Origin: Lachnospiraceae bacterium
GTDB lineage: Bacteria; Bacillota; Clostridia; Lachnospirales; Lachnospiraceae
Direction of reading: 5' to 3'
Length of the DNA stretch: 64,000 bases
Assembly: GCA_015056885.1 (NCBI GenBank)
Contig: SVFL01000006.1
Coordinates: 1 to 64,000, forward strand
A model generated the notes under the pieces. The model made no database searches. It was not told the origin of the DNA and saw nothing but the letters and a program-made list of their open reading frames with translations. Positions 25,826 to 35,028 of the stretch are shown here, one piece after another (position 1 is the stretch's first letter; every line of letters starts with the position of its first letter). The position numbers and the translations under genes were made by a program.

Positions 25826-26479
25826 CTATTGCTCTTCCAGTTTGGCACGAATCTTTGTCACAAGATTGCGGATTCGCTCGGAGTCCATCTGCATACTTAC
25901 AGGATTTACAATCATTCTTGCGGACAGAGGACAAACCTCCTCCAATACCTCCAAGCCGTTCTCGCGCAAGGTGGAACCTGTCTCAACGATATCGACGATT
26001 ACATCAGAAAGCTCTACCAAGGGACCTAATTCTACGGAACCGTTCAGTTTGATAATGTCAACTGTCTGGTGTTTTTTGTTGTAGAAATAATCCTTGGCGA
26101 TATTGGGATATTTGCTGGCTACACGAATACGCTCATGATGCTGTAAAAGCTCTTTGGCAGATTCCGGTCCGCAGACACACATTCTGCATTTTCCAAAGCC
26201 TAAATCCAATACTTCATATACATTTCTGTTTTCTTCCAAAATAGTGTCACGGCCAACTACACCGATATCTGCAGCACCGTACTCAACATAGGTAGGTACA
26301 TCCGGTCCCTTTGCCAGAAAGAAACGCAGCTTTAATTCCTCGTTTACAAAAATCAGTTTGCGGGAGCTTTTGTCCTTCATCTCCTCACAGGTGATACCGA
26401 TTTCCTCTAAAAGCTCTAAGGTTTTATTGGCAAGACGGCCCTTGCCCAGAGCAAAAGTTAAATATCTTTCTTCACTCAT
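25826..26479 (-). CDS. hisG: ATP phosphoribosyltransferase catalytic subunit, short form
   Basis: A 217-residue enzyme of the short HisG class that starts histidine synthesis by joining ATP and PRPP. It lacks the C-terminal regulatory domain of long HisG and therefore needs HisZ, encoded immediately upstream. Blocks ALGKGRLANKT, YVEYGAADIGVVGRDTI and the PRPP loop IVDIVETGSTLRENGL are visible. Its ATG follows the hisZ stop codon without a gap. Confidence 0.95.
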   Translation of the reverse strand: MSEERYLTFALGKGRLANKTLELLEEIGITCEEMKDKSSRKLIFVNEELKLRFFLAKGPDVPTYVEYGAADIGVVGRDTILEENRNVYEVLDLGFGKCRMCVCGPESAKELLQHHERIRVASKYPNIAKDYFYNKKHQTVDIIKLNGSVELGPLVELSDVIVDIVETGSTLRENGLEVLEEVCPLSARMIVNPVSMQMDSERIRNLVTKIRAKLEEQ

Positions 26480-27604
26480 TTATGCATCCTCCCGAATCAG
26501 TTCTACTGCCTGTCCCTGGGCACGAAGTTCTCTTGCCTGTGACAGCTTTGCCTGGAAATCAGCCTTGTCAGTAGGATTATAGAAAAGCTTCTGCTTGGTT
26601 GCAGGAAGCTCAAGTTCCACGCGCTGACGATCCAGAGCCTCAATCAGCTCATCTATGGTAATCATAAAACCGATAGCAGGTGCTTCTTTGCCAAACTGAT
26701 GAAGCAGGTTATCGTATCTTCCGCCCTTTACCACTGCGTCGCCCACACCATAGGTATAAGCCTTGAAAATGACACCGGTATAATAATTATATTTATTGAG
26801 CATGCCGAGGTCAAAGGAGATATACTCATCCACACCATACAGCTTCAACACCTCATACAGCTGCTCTAAACGCTCAATAGCAGCAAGAGAACGCTTATTA
26901 TGTACCAGTTCCTTGGCTTCTGCTAAAGAAGTCATATTGCCGAACATATCAGCTACCTTCAAAAGAACTTCCTTGTAATCATCAGATACATTTCGCTCAT
27001 CCAAAAGCTCCTGTGCAGCAAAGAAATTCTTGCCGGAGATACATGCACGCAAATCGTACTCTGTCTCCTCATCCAAGCCTGCTTCTTCGCACAGTCCCTT
27101 AAAATATTCTACCTGACCGATACTAATCTGAAAACGCTTGAGACCTGTATTCTTAAGAGCCTCAATTACAAGGCTGATAAGCTCAGCGTCAGCTTCAACG
27201 GAAGCATCATCGATGAGCTCCACGCCCATCTGGGTTACTTCCTTTAACTTACCCTGCAAATTGGAGGTGTTGGTAAAGGTGTTACCCATGTAGCTGAAGC
27301 GGATGGGCGCCTTATCTTCCATAAAATACTTGGCAGCGCAACGCGCCATGGAAGGGGTGAAATCCGGACGCAGTACCAAAGTATTGCCCTCTTTATCAAA
27401 AAACTTATAAAGCTCCTTGCTGGGAGTGGTGCCGATTTCTTTCGAAAATACATCAAAAAATTCAAACGTAGGAGTCTGAATGTCCTCGTAACCATATGTA
27501 CGGATAACTTCATGAAGCTTCTGCTCTACCTGAAGCTTGCGTGCATATTCCTTGCCATAAATGTCGCGTACTCCCTCAGGAGTATGAAGTAATTTCTTGC
27601 TCAT
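26480..27604 (-). CDS. hisZ: ATP phosphoribosyltransferase regulatory subunit
   Basis: A 374-residue paralog of histidyl-tRNA synthetase that lacks aminoacylation activity and acts as the regulatory partner of short HisG. N-terminus LHTPEGVRDIYGKEYARKLQVEQKL and the class II motif LRPDFTPSMAR are typical. It opens the his run behind a strong promoter. Slightly shorter than some relatives but complete. Confidence 0.94.
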   Translation of the reverse strand: MSKKLLHTPEGVRDIYGKEYARKLQVEQKLHEVIRTYGYEDIQTPTFEFFDVFSKEIGTTPSKELYKFFDKEGNTLVLRPDFTPSMARCAAKYFMEDKAPIRFSYMGNTFTNTSNLQGKLKEVTQMGVELIDDASVEADAELISLVIEALKNTGLKRFQISIGQVEYFKGLCEEAGLDEETEYDLRACISGKNFFAAQELLDERNVSDDYKEVLLKVADMFGNMTSLAEAKELVHNKRSLAAIERLEQLYEVLKLYGVDEYISFDLGMLNKYNYYTGVIFKAYTYGVGDAVVKGGRYDNLLHQFGKEAPAIGFMITIDELIEALDRQRVELELPATKQKLFYNPTDKADFQAKLSQARELRAQGQAVELIREDA

Positions 27605-27635
27605 AAATTTTCCTATCCTTCACTTTATCGAATTA

Positions 27636-27655
27636 ACGTGCTACCAAAGTAGCAA
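27636..27655 (-). other. Leader hairpin in front of hisZ
   Basis: Perfect stem TGCTAC/GTAGCA with loop TTTG in the transcribed leader. No T-box AGGGTGGNACCGCG motif and no His-rich leader peptide is visible, so histidine control by those means is not supported here. Confidence 0.35.
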
Positions 27656-27678
27656 ATTAGCAAAATAAATCATATGTT

Positions 27679-27707
27679 AGTATAACGAACAAATTATTCT
27701 GTGTCAA
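27679..27707 (-). promoter_or_regulatory. Promoter of the his genes
   Basis: On the - strand TTGACA (27702-27707), 17-base spacer, TATACT (27679-27684). It lies just after recU, giving the his genes independent transcription. Confidence 0.75.
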
Positions 27708-27741
27708 GAGAAAACCATGTTTTCTACGTAAAACTTTGCTT

Positions 27742-28275
27742 TCAGTCACGGTCATCCAAATCTTTTTGCAATGCATCGAGATACGGAACAAGTATACCAT
27801 GTTTTTTTGGCAAGACATACTCGGGATTTAATTCCTCAAAACGAAAACTCTTTCGTCCGCCGCCTTTGGAACGCTGCCAGAAAAAATCAAGCATTTCAAA
27901 TGGCAAATAATAAAGCAAATCCTTATGGGTATAGTATATCAGAAAAAATGCTATTCCGCCTTGTTTTTCAAATTTGCGCATAAATTCCACCTGATGGTCG
28001 TGGATGTTTTGCAAAGAAAAGGTGTCCACAGCACATTCTTTGGCATCAAAACATACCGGAATACCTTGTACAGCACCAATATAGTCCACGGTACTCTTCT
28101 GTTCAAAATAGGCTAGCGTAATATGTCTGGTTTCCTTATCTATTTTAATGGGCGTTATAGGAGTCGGCACTTTCTGAATCAGTGCAAGTCCTGCCTCCAT
28201 ATATTTTTCATTTGTACGATTTACCATATCCTCCAGTGTGGAACCACGGAGACCTCTGGAATTCCATGTTGCCAT
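27742..28275 (-). CDS. recU: Holliday junction resolvase RecU
   Basis: A 177-residue Mg-dependent junction-resolving nuclease of Bacillota, replacing RuvC. Active-site elements are seen in RGSTLEDMVNRTNEKY, STVDYIGAVQG and CFDAKEC (the D-E-x-K type core). In this window ruvAB supply the branch migration motor it works with. Last gene of the run starting at 34049. Usual length is 170-200 residues. Confidence 0.93.
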   Translation of the reverse strand: MATWNSRGLRGSTLEDMVNRTNEKYMEAGLALIQKVPTPITPIKIDKETRHITLAYFEQKSTVDYIGAVQGIPVCFDAKECAVDTFSLQNIHDHQVEFMRKFEKQGGIAFFLIYYTHKDLLYYLPFEMLDFFWQRSKGGGRKSFRFEELNPEYVLPKKHGILVPYLDALQKDLDDRD

Positions 28276-28292
28276 AATGTTCCTCTTAAAAC

Positions 28293-29315
28293 TTACAATG
28301 CATCTTCAAAGTTTAGTGCAGTTGCTATCTTTACAAAGTTCTCCGGGCAGGGAGCCACGATTCTTCTGCCGGAAAGTTCCGGGAATTCTGTAGTTTCCGG
28401 GAAAATTACATGGTGGGCGTGGAGAAGCTGGTATTTTAAATGAAAGTGATTGCTTCCGCCGTATTTTTTATCGCCCAGAATGGGGTGTCCAATGCTGCTT
28501 AAGTGTGCGCGGATTTGATGCGTTTTACCGGTAAAAAGCTCTACGCCTAAAAGGGTGGCACATAAATCCGCCTGATTGTGGTGCTCGTCACAACTACCGC
28601 AAGCCAATGGACTAAAAGCTGTTTTGATATAATCAGCATCTTTGTCGGCATTCGCTTTCTGTGTAGCAATGCGGACCGTATTGGTTTTGGAATCTTTTGT
28701 AAGATATCCTTCTAATAGAAAATCTTCTGTCAAAGCACCTTCGCAGATTGTGTAGTAAAACTTTCGCAGGCTGTGTTCTTTAATGATATAGCTCAAATAT
28801 TGGGACCCTTTTAAGCTCTTACCACAGAGAACCAGACCACTGGTATTGCGGTCAAGACGATTGCAGACAGAGGGCTTGAAGGTCTTAAGCTGGGAGTCGG
28901 TTATTGCGCCTGTATGTAACAAGTAGCCTATCAGCCATTCATTTAAGCTCAAGTCAGTATCCTTTGCTTTCTGGGTAAGGATTCCCACCGGCTTATTAAG
29001 CGCTAAAATATTCTCGTCCTCATAGAGAACTACAACCTCAGATAAACAACTATAAGCCTCAGAATAAGAAGAGGTATCTTCAAAAGCAATCTCTTTTCCG
29101 GAGAATTTGGTAAAGGTTTCGTCCGAGAAAAAACAGCGAACAATGTCACCTTCCGCCAGATTTTCTTTGCCTTCGGCTTTTTTGCCGTTTAGGGTAATAT
29201 TTTTCTTACGAAGCATTTTATAAAGAAAGCTTGTGCCTGCATTGGGCAAATATTTATGTAAAAATTTGTCCAGTCTCTGTCCGGCCTCGTTAGAGCCGAT
29301 GGTAATCTGTTGCAT
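28293..29315 (-). CDS. RluA-family pseudouridine synthase
   Basis: A 340-residue enzyme with an N-terminal S4 RNA-binding domain (AGQRLDKFLHKYLPN) and a synthase domain with catalytic Asp in CNRLDRNTSGLVL, plus the family block FTGKTHQIRAHLSSIGHPILGD. It isomerises specific uridines, probably in 23S rRNA (RluC/RluD-like); the site is not predictable. ATG 29315 with GAGGAG upstream is chosen over TTG 29321. Confidence 0.9.
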   Translation of the reverse strand: MQQITIGSNEAGQRLDKFLHKYLPNAGTSFLYKMLRKKNITLNGKKAEGKENLAEGDIVRCFFSDETFTKFSGKEIAFEDTSSYSEAYSCLSEVVVLYEDENILALNKPVGILTQKAKDTDLSLNEWLIGYLLHTGAITDSQLKTFKPSVCNRLDRNTSGLVLCGKSLKGSQYLSYIIKEHSLRKFYYTICEGALTEDFLLEGYLTKDSKTNTVRIATQKANADKDADYIKTAFSPLACGSCDEHHNQADLCATLLGVELFTGKTHQIRAHLSSIGHPILGDKKYGGSNHFHLKYQLLHAHHVIFPETTEFPELSGRRIVAPCPENFVKIATALNFEDAL

Positions 29316-29326
29316 AATCAACTCCT

Positions 29327-29911
29327 CTATAGGGAAACATTGTTTAATGTATTGATGATTCCGGCTGTGTTTTTCTCGTTAGCATCCAACTCCCTAAGCT
29401 GATCCAACCGGGCGGTATATTTTTGAATATCCTTAAAAATTTTTACGGATATATCCTTAAAACCATCCTTTTGCAAAATTACGGTAATGTGTTCATTAAA
29501 TGCATTTTCATCAAAATTTGCATCCTCCGTAAAGCCACAGAGGGTATTTCCTTTAACGGTAATATGTGAAATCCTGAAATTGGTACTGTAGGAAGTAAAT
29601 ATCCGGTCATAGAGTCCGTTTAACCCCTCCATGTGAGTTGCAATAATGTCAGCATTTTCCGAACTACAGCCTTTATAACGCATAAACATATAGGTGTCAA
29701 TGGCACTTTTACAGGCCGGAAGACAGCCAAGTACAGCTGCAATGGTCAGAAGATTCATTCTGTCACCCGTGGCTATAATGCCTGCTATAAACAAGCTTGC
29801 AGAAATACCAAAATAAAGTAAGGTGCGAGCCAGTTCATAGCGGCTTTGTGTTTTTAAGTAATCTCTGGTACCTTTGTAATCATCATAAATAAAAAGACGG
29901 GATATTTTCAT
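29327..29911 (-). CDS. Membrane protein of unknown function
   Basis: A 194-residue protein with two adjacent membrane segments (about 28-48 and 52-72), then a soluble C-terminal domain of about 120 residues with mixed alpha/beta character (ISHITVKGNTLCGFTED, ITVILQKDGFKDISVKIFKD). I do not recognise the family. The start codon lies six bases after the stop of the SDR gene, so it is co-transcribed and perhaps coupled. No functional link to its enzyme neighbours is evident. Confidence 0.7.
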   Translation of the reverse strand: MKISRLFIYDDYKGTRDYLKTQSRYELARTLLYFGISASLFIAGIIATGDRMNLLTIAAVLGCLPACKSAIDTYMFMRYKGCSSENADIIATHMEGLNGLYDRIFTSYSTNFRISHITVKGNTLCGFTEDANFDENAFNEHITVILQKDGFKDISVKIFKDIQKYTARLDQLRELDANEKNTAGIINTLNNVSL

Positions 29912-29916
29912 ACGTG

Positions 29917-30681
29917 TTATTTTTTCATCCTTCTAAGTATAAACAATATAAAATCATGAGGTAACATTTTTGATAAAAACTCTACACTCTTAATCGGCAG
30001 ACTGTAGACGGATTTGGATTTCTTGTGCAGGGAATCGTAAAGTGCCTGTTTTACCACCTGATCAGGTCTTACAATAGCCTTTTTCTTAAGGGCAAGGGTC
30101 TTGCCATAACGTTCTGCAATATCAAAAAACGGAGTATCTACCGGTCCGGGACATACGCTGGTTACATAGATGCCCTTGCTTCGAAGCTCCTCTCCCAACG
30201 CCTGGGAAAAACGAAGTACATAGGCTTTTGTAGCTGCATATACAGCGAAATCAGCCTGAGGCAAAAAGGCAGCACACGAAGCCATCTGTATAATACGGCT
30301 GCCTCGCTTCATATATGGAATCATTCTATGGGTGATATTGGTGAGTGCTTCGCAATTCAACCGAACCATACCGGTTTCTTCCTTACGGTCAACCTTGCTA
30401 AATTCCCCCATAAGTCCATACCCTGCACAATTAATCAGCATACAAACTGTGGCATTGCGAAATTCCACTTCATATTCCAACTCTTCTAATTCCTTGTCAT
30501 CTGTAATATCCATAGGAAAAATCCGTGTTTCATGGCGCATGTTAGAAGCAAGATTCTTTAATTTATCTTCACTTCTTGCAACAAGCCAAAACTCATCAAT
30601 GGAGTCAAAGGATAAATCCATTCTGCGGGCAAATTCCCGACCGATTCCGGAGGATGCACCTGTGATAATGACAATATTCAT
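29917..30681 (-). CDS. Short-chain dehydrogenase/reductase family oxidoreductase
   Basis: A 254-residue NAD(P)-dependent SDR enzyme. The cofactor motif GASSGIGRE starts at residue 8, the structural NCAG block is present, and the catalytic Ser (MASCAAF region) with Tyr-x3-Lys (YAATKAY) is intact. The SLPIKSVEFLSKMLPHDF tail recalls the DltE-like class of short-chain reductases, but the substrate is unknown. AAGGAGC precedes the ATG. Confidence 0.88.
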   Translation of the reverse strand: MNIVIITGASSGIGREFARRMDLSFDSIDEFWLVARSEDKLKNLASNMRHETRIFPMDITDDKELEELEYEVEFRNATVCMLINCAGYGLMGEFSKVDRKEETGMVRLNCEALTNITHRMIPYMKRGSRIIQMASCAAFLPQADFAVYAATKAYVLRFSQALGEELRSKGIYVTSVCPGPVDTPFFDIAERYGKTLALKKKAIVRPDQVVKQALYDSLHKKSKSVYSLPIKSVEFLSKMLPHDFILFILRRMKK

Positions 30682-30711
30682 GATACTGCTCCTTTAATAA
30701 TCAAATTAAGC

Positions 30712-32649
30712 TCAAGATTTCTTCTTGTGCGTATTTCGAATTGTTTTTTTCTTGGGTTTGGAAGGACCGTTTGATTTCGAACCGGTCTTACCTTTATAGG
30801 AGTTTTGACTGCTTTTTCCTTTGTTATTCGCAAATGTTTTCTCGCCTTGTAATTTGCGGGGCCGAATCAGGCATTTTTTGTCGAAACCAATCAAATCCTC
30901 TCTGTGTGCAGTTTTCAGCGCCTCATATACCAATTCATAATTCTTGGGATTGCGGTACTGAATCAAGGCACGTTGCATAGCCTTTTCGTGAGGATTACGG
31001 CACACATATACCGGTTTCATATCTCTGGGGTCCAAGCCGGTGTAATACATCACTGTGGACAAAGTAGAAGGGGTGGGATAAAAGTCCTGCACCTGTTCCG
31101 GCATGTATCCTAAGTCTCGTAAGTATTCCGCCAGCTCGATGGCTTCCTTTAAAGTGGAACCGGGATGGGAAGACATCAGATAAGGAACCAAAAACTGATT
31201 TTTGCCAAGCTTTTGATTCAATTTCTTATACTTTGTCACAAACTTCTCGTATACCGCATTTTCAGGCTTGCCCATACGACATAAAACGGCATCGGAAATG
31301 TGCTCCGGAGCAACCTTTAACTGGCCACTGATGTGATGCTCAACCAATTCTTTAAAAAAACTGTCATCAGAATCTGCAAGCAGGTAATCAAAGCGAATAC
31401 CGGAACGAACAAATACCTTTTTTACACCGGGGAGTGCACGGAGCTTTCGAAGCAATGCCAGATAATCGGTATGATCTGCCTTCATATTAGGACACGGCTT
31501 GGGAAAAAGGCATTGTCTGTGTTTACAAACACCTTTTGTCAGCTGTTTTTCACAGGAAGGATGACGGAAATTGGCAGTGGGTCCGCCTACATCATGAATG
31601 TATCCTTTAAAATCCTTCTCCTGTGTGAGAAGCTTTGCTTCTTCTATGATGGATTCATGACTTCTTACTTGTATTGTACGTCCCTGATGAAAGGTTAATG
31701 CACAAAAACTACAACCGCCAAAACAACCACGATTGCTAATCAAGGAGTATTTGATTTCGGCAATGGCAGGAACGCCCCCCTTCTCTTCATAAGAAGGATG
31801 ATAGGTTCTCATATAAGGCAATGCATAAATCCGGTCCATCTCCTCTGTGGTAAGGGGCGGTTGAGGAGGATTTTGTACTACAAAAACACCGTTTGGATAG
31901 GGCTCAATCATGGGCTTTCCGGTGCAAGAATCCGTATTTTCATACTGAATCATAAAACTTTCTGCATAATGCTTTTTATCTGCCTTCATCTCCTCGTAGG
32001 AAGGTAACTGAAGTCCCTGATAAATGCCGGATATATCTTTTGTCTTATAAACGGTTCCGTTTATGAAGGTAATATCACGGACAGAAATGCCGGAGGCTAA
32101 AGCATCTGCAATTTCTACAATGGATTTCTCTCCCATTCCGTAGGAAATTAAATCGGCCTGGCTATCCAGCAAAATAGAACGCTTAAAACTGTCCGACCAA
32201 TAATCATAGTGAGCCATACGACGCAGACTTGCCTCGATGCCACCGATAATAATCGGAACATCACGATAGCTTTTGCGAATCAGATTGCCATAAACAACGG
32301 TTGCGTGGTCGGGACGTTTTCCGGCCTCTCCGCCGGGAGTGTAGGCATCTGTGGAACGGCGTTTCTTGGATACAGAATAATGGTTTACCATACTGTCCAT
32401 GTTGCCGGAGGACACAAAAAATGCCAGTTTGGGTCGGCCCAAAATAGTGATACTGGACTCATCTTTCCAATCCGGTTGAGAGATGATACCTACACTGTAA
32501 CCATGGGCCTCCAACAAACGGCTTATAATAGCAGGACCAAAAGAAGGATGATCCACATAAGCATCACCGGTGACATATACAAAGTCGAGTTGTTCAATAC
32601 CACGCTCTGCAAGTTCCTGTGCAGTTATGGGTAAAAAGCCGTTTTTCAT
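30712..32649 (-). CDS. YgiQ family radical SAM protein
   Basis: A 645-residue protein of the YgiQ/UPF0313 family. The N-terminal region has a B12-binding-like fold, the radical SAM cluster motif is CFGGCSFC within [18 protein letters not shown], and the C-terminal tail is Lys/Ser/Gly-rich ([12 protein letters not shown]), probably disordered. Function is unknown despite wide occurrence. Its ATG overlaps the stop of the RsuA-HAD gene (ATGA), indicating coupled translation. Confidence 0.92.
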   Translation of the reverse strand: MKNGFLPITAQELAERGIEQLDFVYVTGDAYVDHPSFGPAIISRLLEAHGYSVGIISQPDWKDESSITILGRPKLAFFVSSGNMDSMVNHYSVSKKRRSTDAYTPGGEAGKRPDHATVVYGNLIRKSYRDVPIIIGGIEASLRRMAHYDYWSDSFKRSILLDSQADLISYGMGEKSIVEIADALASGISVRDITFINGTVYKTKDISGIYQGLQLPSYEEMKADKKHYAESFMIQYENTDSCTGKPMIEPYPNGVFVVQNPPQPPLTTEEMDRIYALPYMRTYHPSYEEKGGVPAIAEIKYSLISNRGCFGGCSFCALTFHQGRTIQVRSHESIIEEAKLLTQEKDFKGYIHDVGGPTANFRHPSCEKQLTKGVCKHRQCLFPKPCPNMKADHTDYLALLRKLRALPGVKKVFVRSGIRFDYLLADSDDSFFKELVEHHISGQLKVAPEHISDAVLCRMGKPENAVYEKFVTKYKKLNQKLGKNQFLVPYLMSSHPGSTLKEAIELAEYLRDLGYMPEQVQDFYPTPSTLSTVMYYTGLDPRDMKPVYVCRNPHEKAMQRALIQYRNPKNYELVYEALKTAHREDLIGFDKKCLIRPRKLQGEKTFANNKGKSSQNSYKGKTGSKSNGPSKPKKKTIRNTHKKKS

Positions 32650-34049
32650 GAAAGTGCTCCTTTTACAATTTCAGTATAATCATTAATGTAATAGTGGGCC
32701 AGTTTTTGCTTGGCATTCCGCTGTGGTGCAGAATATGCGTCCTCCACAGCACAGACAGACATACCGGCTGCTAACCCTGCCGTAATACCATGACATATAT
32801 CTTCAAAAACCAGACATTTTGAGGGCTCAACATCCATTTGTGATGCAACCGCAAGATAAATATCCGGAGCAGGTTTGCCTTTTTCCACATCGCTTCCGGT
32901 CATGATGCAGTCAAAATAGTCATGAAGTCCATGGACATCGGCTACATTTTGCGCCAATTCCCTGGAATTGCTGGTAGCAATACCCAATTTAATGCCTCTT
33001 GATTTACAAAGGTCAAGAAACTCTTTGGCACCGGGTTTTAAAGGGACTTCTTTGGCATATTTTTCCCAAGCCATCTCATTCCAGTTGCGCATAATTTCTT
33101 CTAATGAATCCGGAAGTTCAAATCGATTTTTAAAATAAACAGCTGTCTCTGCGAAACTCATGCCCTCGATTTCAGACTGTAGTGTCTCAGGCAGCTCCAA
33201 GCCGTAACGGCCAAGATATTCAATATCAATTTCCCGCCAAATCCACATGGAATCCACTAATGTACCATCCAAATCAAAGATGACTGCATCAATATCATTC
33301 AGAGAAGGGGGATTGGCTGACATATTATTTTGTGTAGTAGCATTGCGCAACATGCAAACTTCCTCATCTGTCAAGGCTCTGCTTTCGCCTAAAGCAAGCT
33401 CGGTATCCAGGTTTAAAGGCCCAAAACTTATTCGTTTCAGGGCAGTAACTTCATTGTCTACAGCTTGAAGCATTCTTTTAACCTGATGAAATTTTCCTTC
33501 ATGTATGGTAAGAAGAATTGTATAATCTTCCAAAACTTTTACATTAGCAGGTCGGGTAAGATTCTTCTCACCGATATCAACCCCCTGCTCCAAAGCCTGT
33601 ATTTGTTCGGTGGTCAAAGGCTTTGCAATGGCTACCTGATAGGTTTTGTCCACATGTTTTTTAGGGGACAATAACTCATGAATCAACGCTCCGTCATCGG
33701 TCAGAAGAAGCAGCCCTTCTGTATCTTTGTCCAGTCTGCCACAAGGAACAATTTCTCTTTTTCGTTCCCATTCCGGTATGACGGGAAGCAAAAGATCCAA
33801 TACTGTAGGGTCGTTTTTATCAATGGTCGCAGATACGACCCCTTGGGGCTTATTCATCATATAATATACATATTGACGATAACTAAGAGATTGTCCCTTG
33901 CATACAATGTCATCCTGCAATTCATTTACTTTTTGTTCTGCGGATGTTGCCTGATGGCCGTTTACTGTGATAAGTCCCTTTTTTATCAGCGTCTTTACTT
34001 CGCTTCTGGTTCCCATATTCATCTGACATAAAAATTTATCAAGACGCAT
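32646..34049 (-). CDS. Fusion of RsuA-type pseudouridine synthase and HAD-family phosphatase
   Basis: A 467-residue two-enzyme protein. Residues 1-240 hold an S4 domain ([31 protein letters not shown]) and an RsuA/RluB/RluE-type synthase domain with catalytic Asp in [18 protein letters not shown]. After a short linker, residues from about 255 form a HAD hydrolase with nucleophile DLDGT, a TSNS motif II, a Lys and a late acidic motif ([11 protein letters not shown]), resembling beta-phosphoglucomutase-like phosphatases. No stop or frameshift lies between them. First gene of the run to 27742; GGAGT stands before the ATG. Confidence 0.88.
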   Translation of the reverse strand: MRLDKFLCQMNMGTRSEVKTLIKKGLITVNGHQATSAEQKVNELQDDIVCKGQSLSYRQYVYYMMNKPQGVVSATIDKNDPTVLDLLLPVIPEWERKREIVPCGRLDKDTEGLLLLTDDGALIHELLSPKKHVDKTYQVAIAKPLTTEQIQALEQGVDIGEKNLTRPANVKVLEDYTILLTIHEGKFHQVKRMLQAVDNEVTALKRISFGPLNLDTELALGESRALTDEEVCMLRNATTQNNMSANPPSLNDIDAVIFDLDGTLVDSMWIWREIDIEYLGRYGLELPETLQSEIEGMSFAETAVYFKNRFELPDSLEEIMRNWNEMAWEKYAKEVPLKPGAKEFLDLCKSRGIKLGIATSNSRELAQNVADVHGLHDYFDCIMTGSDVEKGKPAPDIYLAVASQMDVEPSKCLVFEDICHGITAGLAAGMSVCAVEDAYSAPQRNAKQKLAHYYINDYTEIVKGALS

Positions 34050-34107
34050 GTTTTACTCCTATAGAATCATATATTTAGGCATATTCCAATCAGAAAGGTC
34101 AGATGAA

Positions 34108-35028
34108 ATGACCCGTAGTCAAAAATTTTTCTGGATTTTAGCTTTTCTTCTTGTGACAGTTTGCATTCTTACGCATTCCGGGTTAAGCCTTAAATATGCA
34201 AGAAATGGGCTGGAGCTATGGTTTAACAGTATGGTTCCCACTCTCCTGCCCTTTATGATTTTGTCCGGCACTCTGATACGCATGGGATTGACAGATGGTT
34301 TCGTCATGTTAATTTATCCCTTTGTCAGGCTCGTTTTTCGTGTGAGCAAAAGTGCCTGTTATGTGATAATTATGGGCTTTATGTGCGGTTTTCCAATGGG
34401 AGCCAAATGTGTTAACGACATGTATTCTCTTGGAAAAATTAGTGATGATGAAGCTGCATGGCTTCTGGCTTTCTGCAACAATATTGGCCCTGTTTATTTT
34501 GTGAGTTTTGCACTTCCGTTACTCGGCTGTAAAAACCTTTGGCCCTGTATATTCGGAATGTATGGTTTGCCGGTTCTATATGGTCTTTTTCTGCGCTATA
34601 CGGTATTTCGCAATATCAATATTAAAAATTGCAGTAACACACAAGAACAACTAACCGCTTCAAAAAGCTTCTTTACAGCATTAAATGAATCGGTGTATGT
34701 TTCCTTGCAGAGCATTTTTATGCTAGGGGGCTATATGATACTGTTTAACCTGCTGATGCTCTTACCCGGACTTTTTCTGACCAAAAGCACGTGTTATATC
34801 GCCCCAATTTTGGAGATTACCGGAGGTCTTAAACTTTTAGGAAATAATAATCCTTTTTACTCCATGTTAATGCTCTCCTTTGGCGGATTATCCTGTATTG
34901 CACAGACCTATTCCTGTATTAGTCATACTCCGACACCTATTGGTGAATATGTGCGACACAAACTGATACTTACTGCCCTTACCGGAATCTATTATCTTCT
35001 TTGTCTACGTTTCTTGCGTTTGTGGTAA
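34108..35028 (+). CDS. YlbJ-like nucleoside recognition domain membrane protein (sporulation type)
   Basis: A 306-residue polytopic membrane protein matching the nucleoside-recognition/YlbJ group: FNSMVPTLLPFMILSGTLIRMG near the N-terminus and GFMCGFPMGAKCV in the middle. In Bacillus ylbJ sits beside coaD and rsmD (ylbH), as it nearly does here, and is linked to sporulation, which supports the name. ATG 34108 is the first with the right frame and a signal-like start. It is divergent from the RsuA-HAD gene and overlaps the end of the amidase gene by 37 bases. Confidence 0.8.
   Translation: MTRSQKFFWILAFLLVTVCILTHSGLSLKYARNGLELWFNSMVPTLLPFMILSGTLIRMGLTDGFVMLIYPFVRLVFRVSKSACYVIIMGFMCGFPMGAKCVNDMYSLGKISDDEAAWLLAFCNNIGPVYFVSFALPLLGCKNLWPCIFGMYGLPVLYGLFLRYTVFRNINIKNCSNTQEQLTASKSFFTALNESVYVSLQSIFMLGGYMILFNLLMLLPGLFLTKSTCYIAPILEITGGLKLLGNNNPFYSMLMLSFGGLSCIAQTYSCISHTPTPIGEYVRHKLILTALTGIYYLLCLRFLRLW

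Noticed and set aside
27605-27680. T-box or His-leader attenuation in front of hisZ
   Set aside because: No T-box consensus, no run of His codons and no terminator/antiterminator pair is visible in the short leader.
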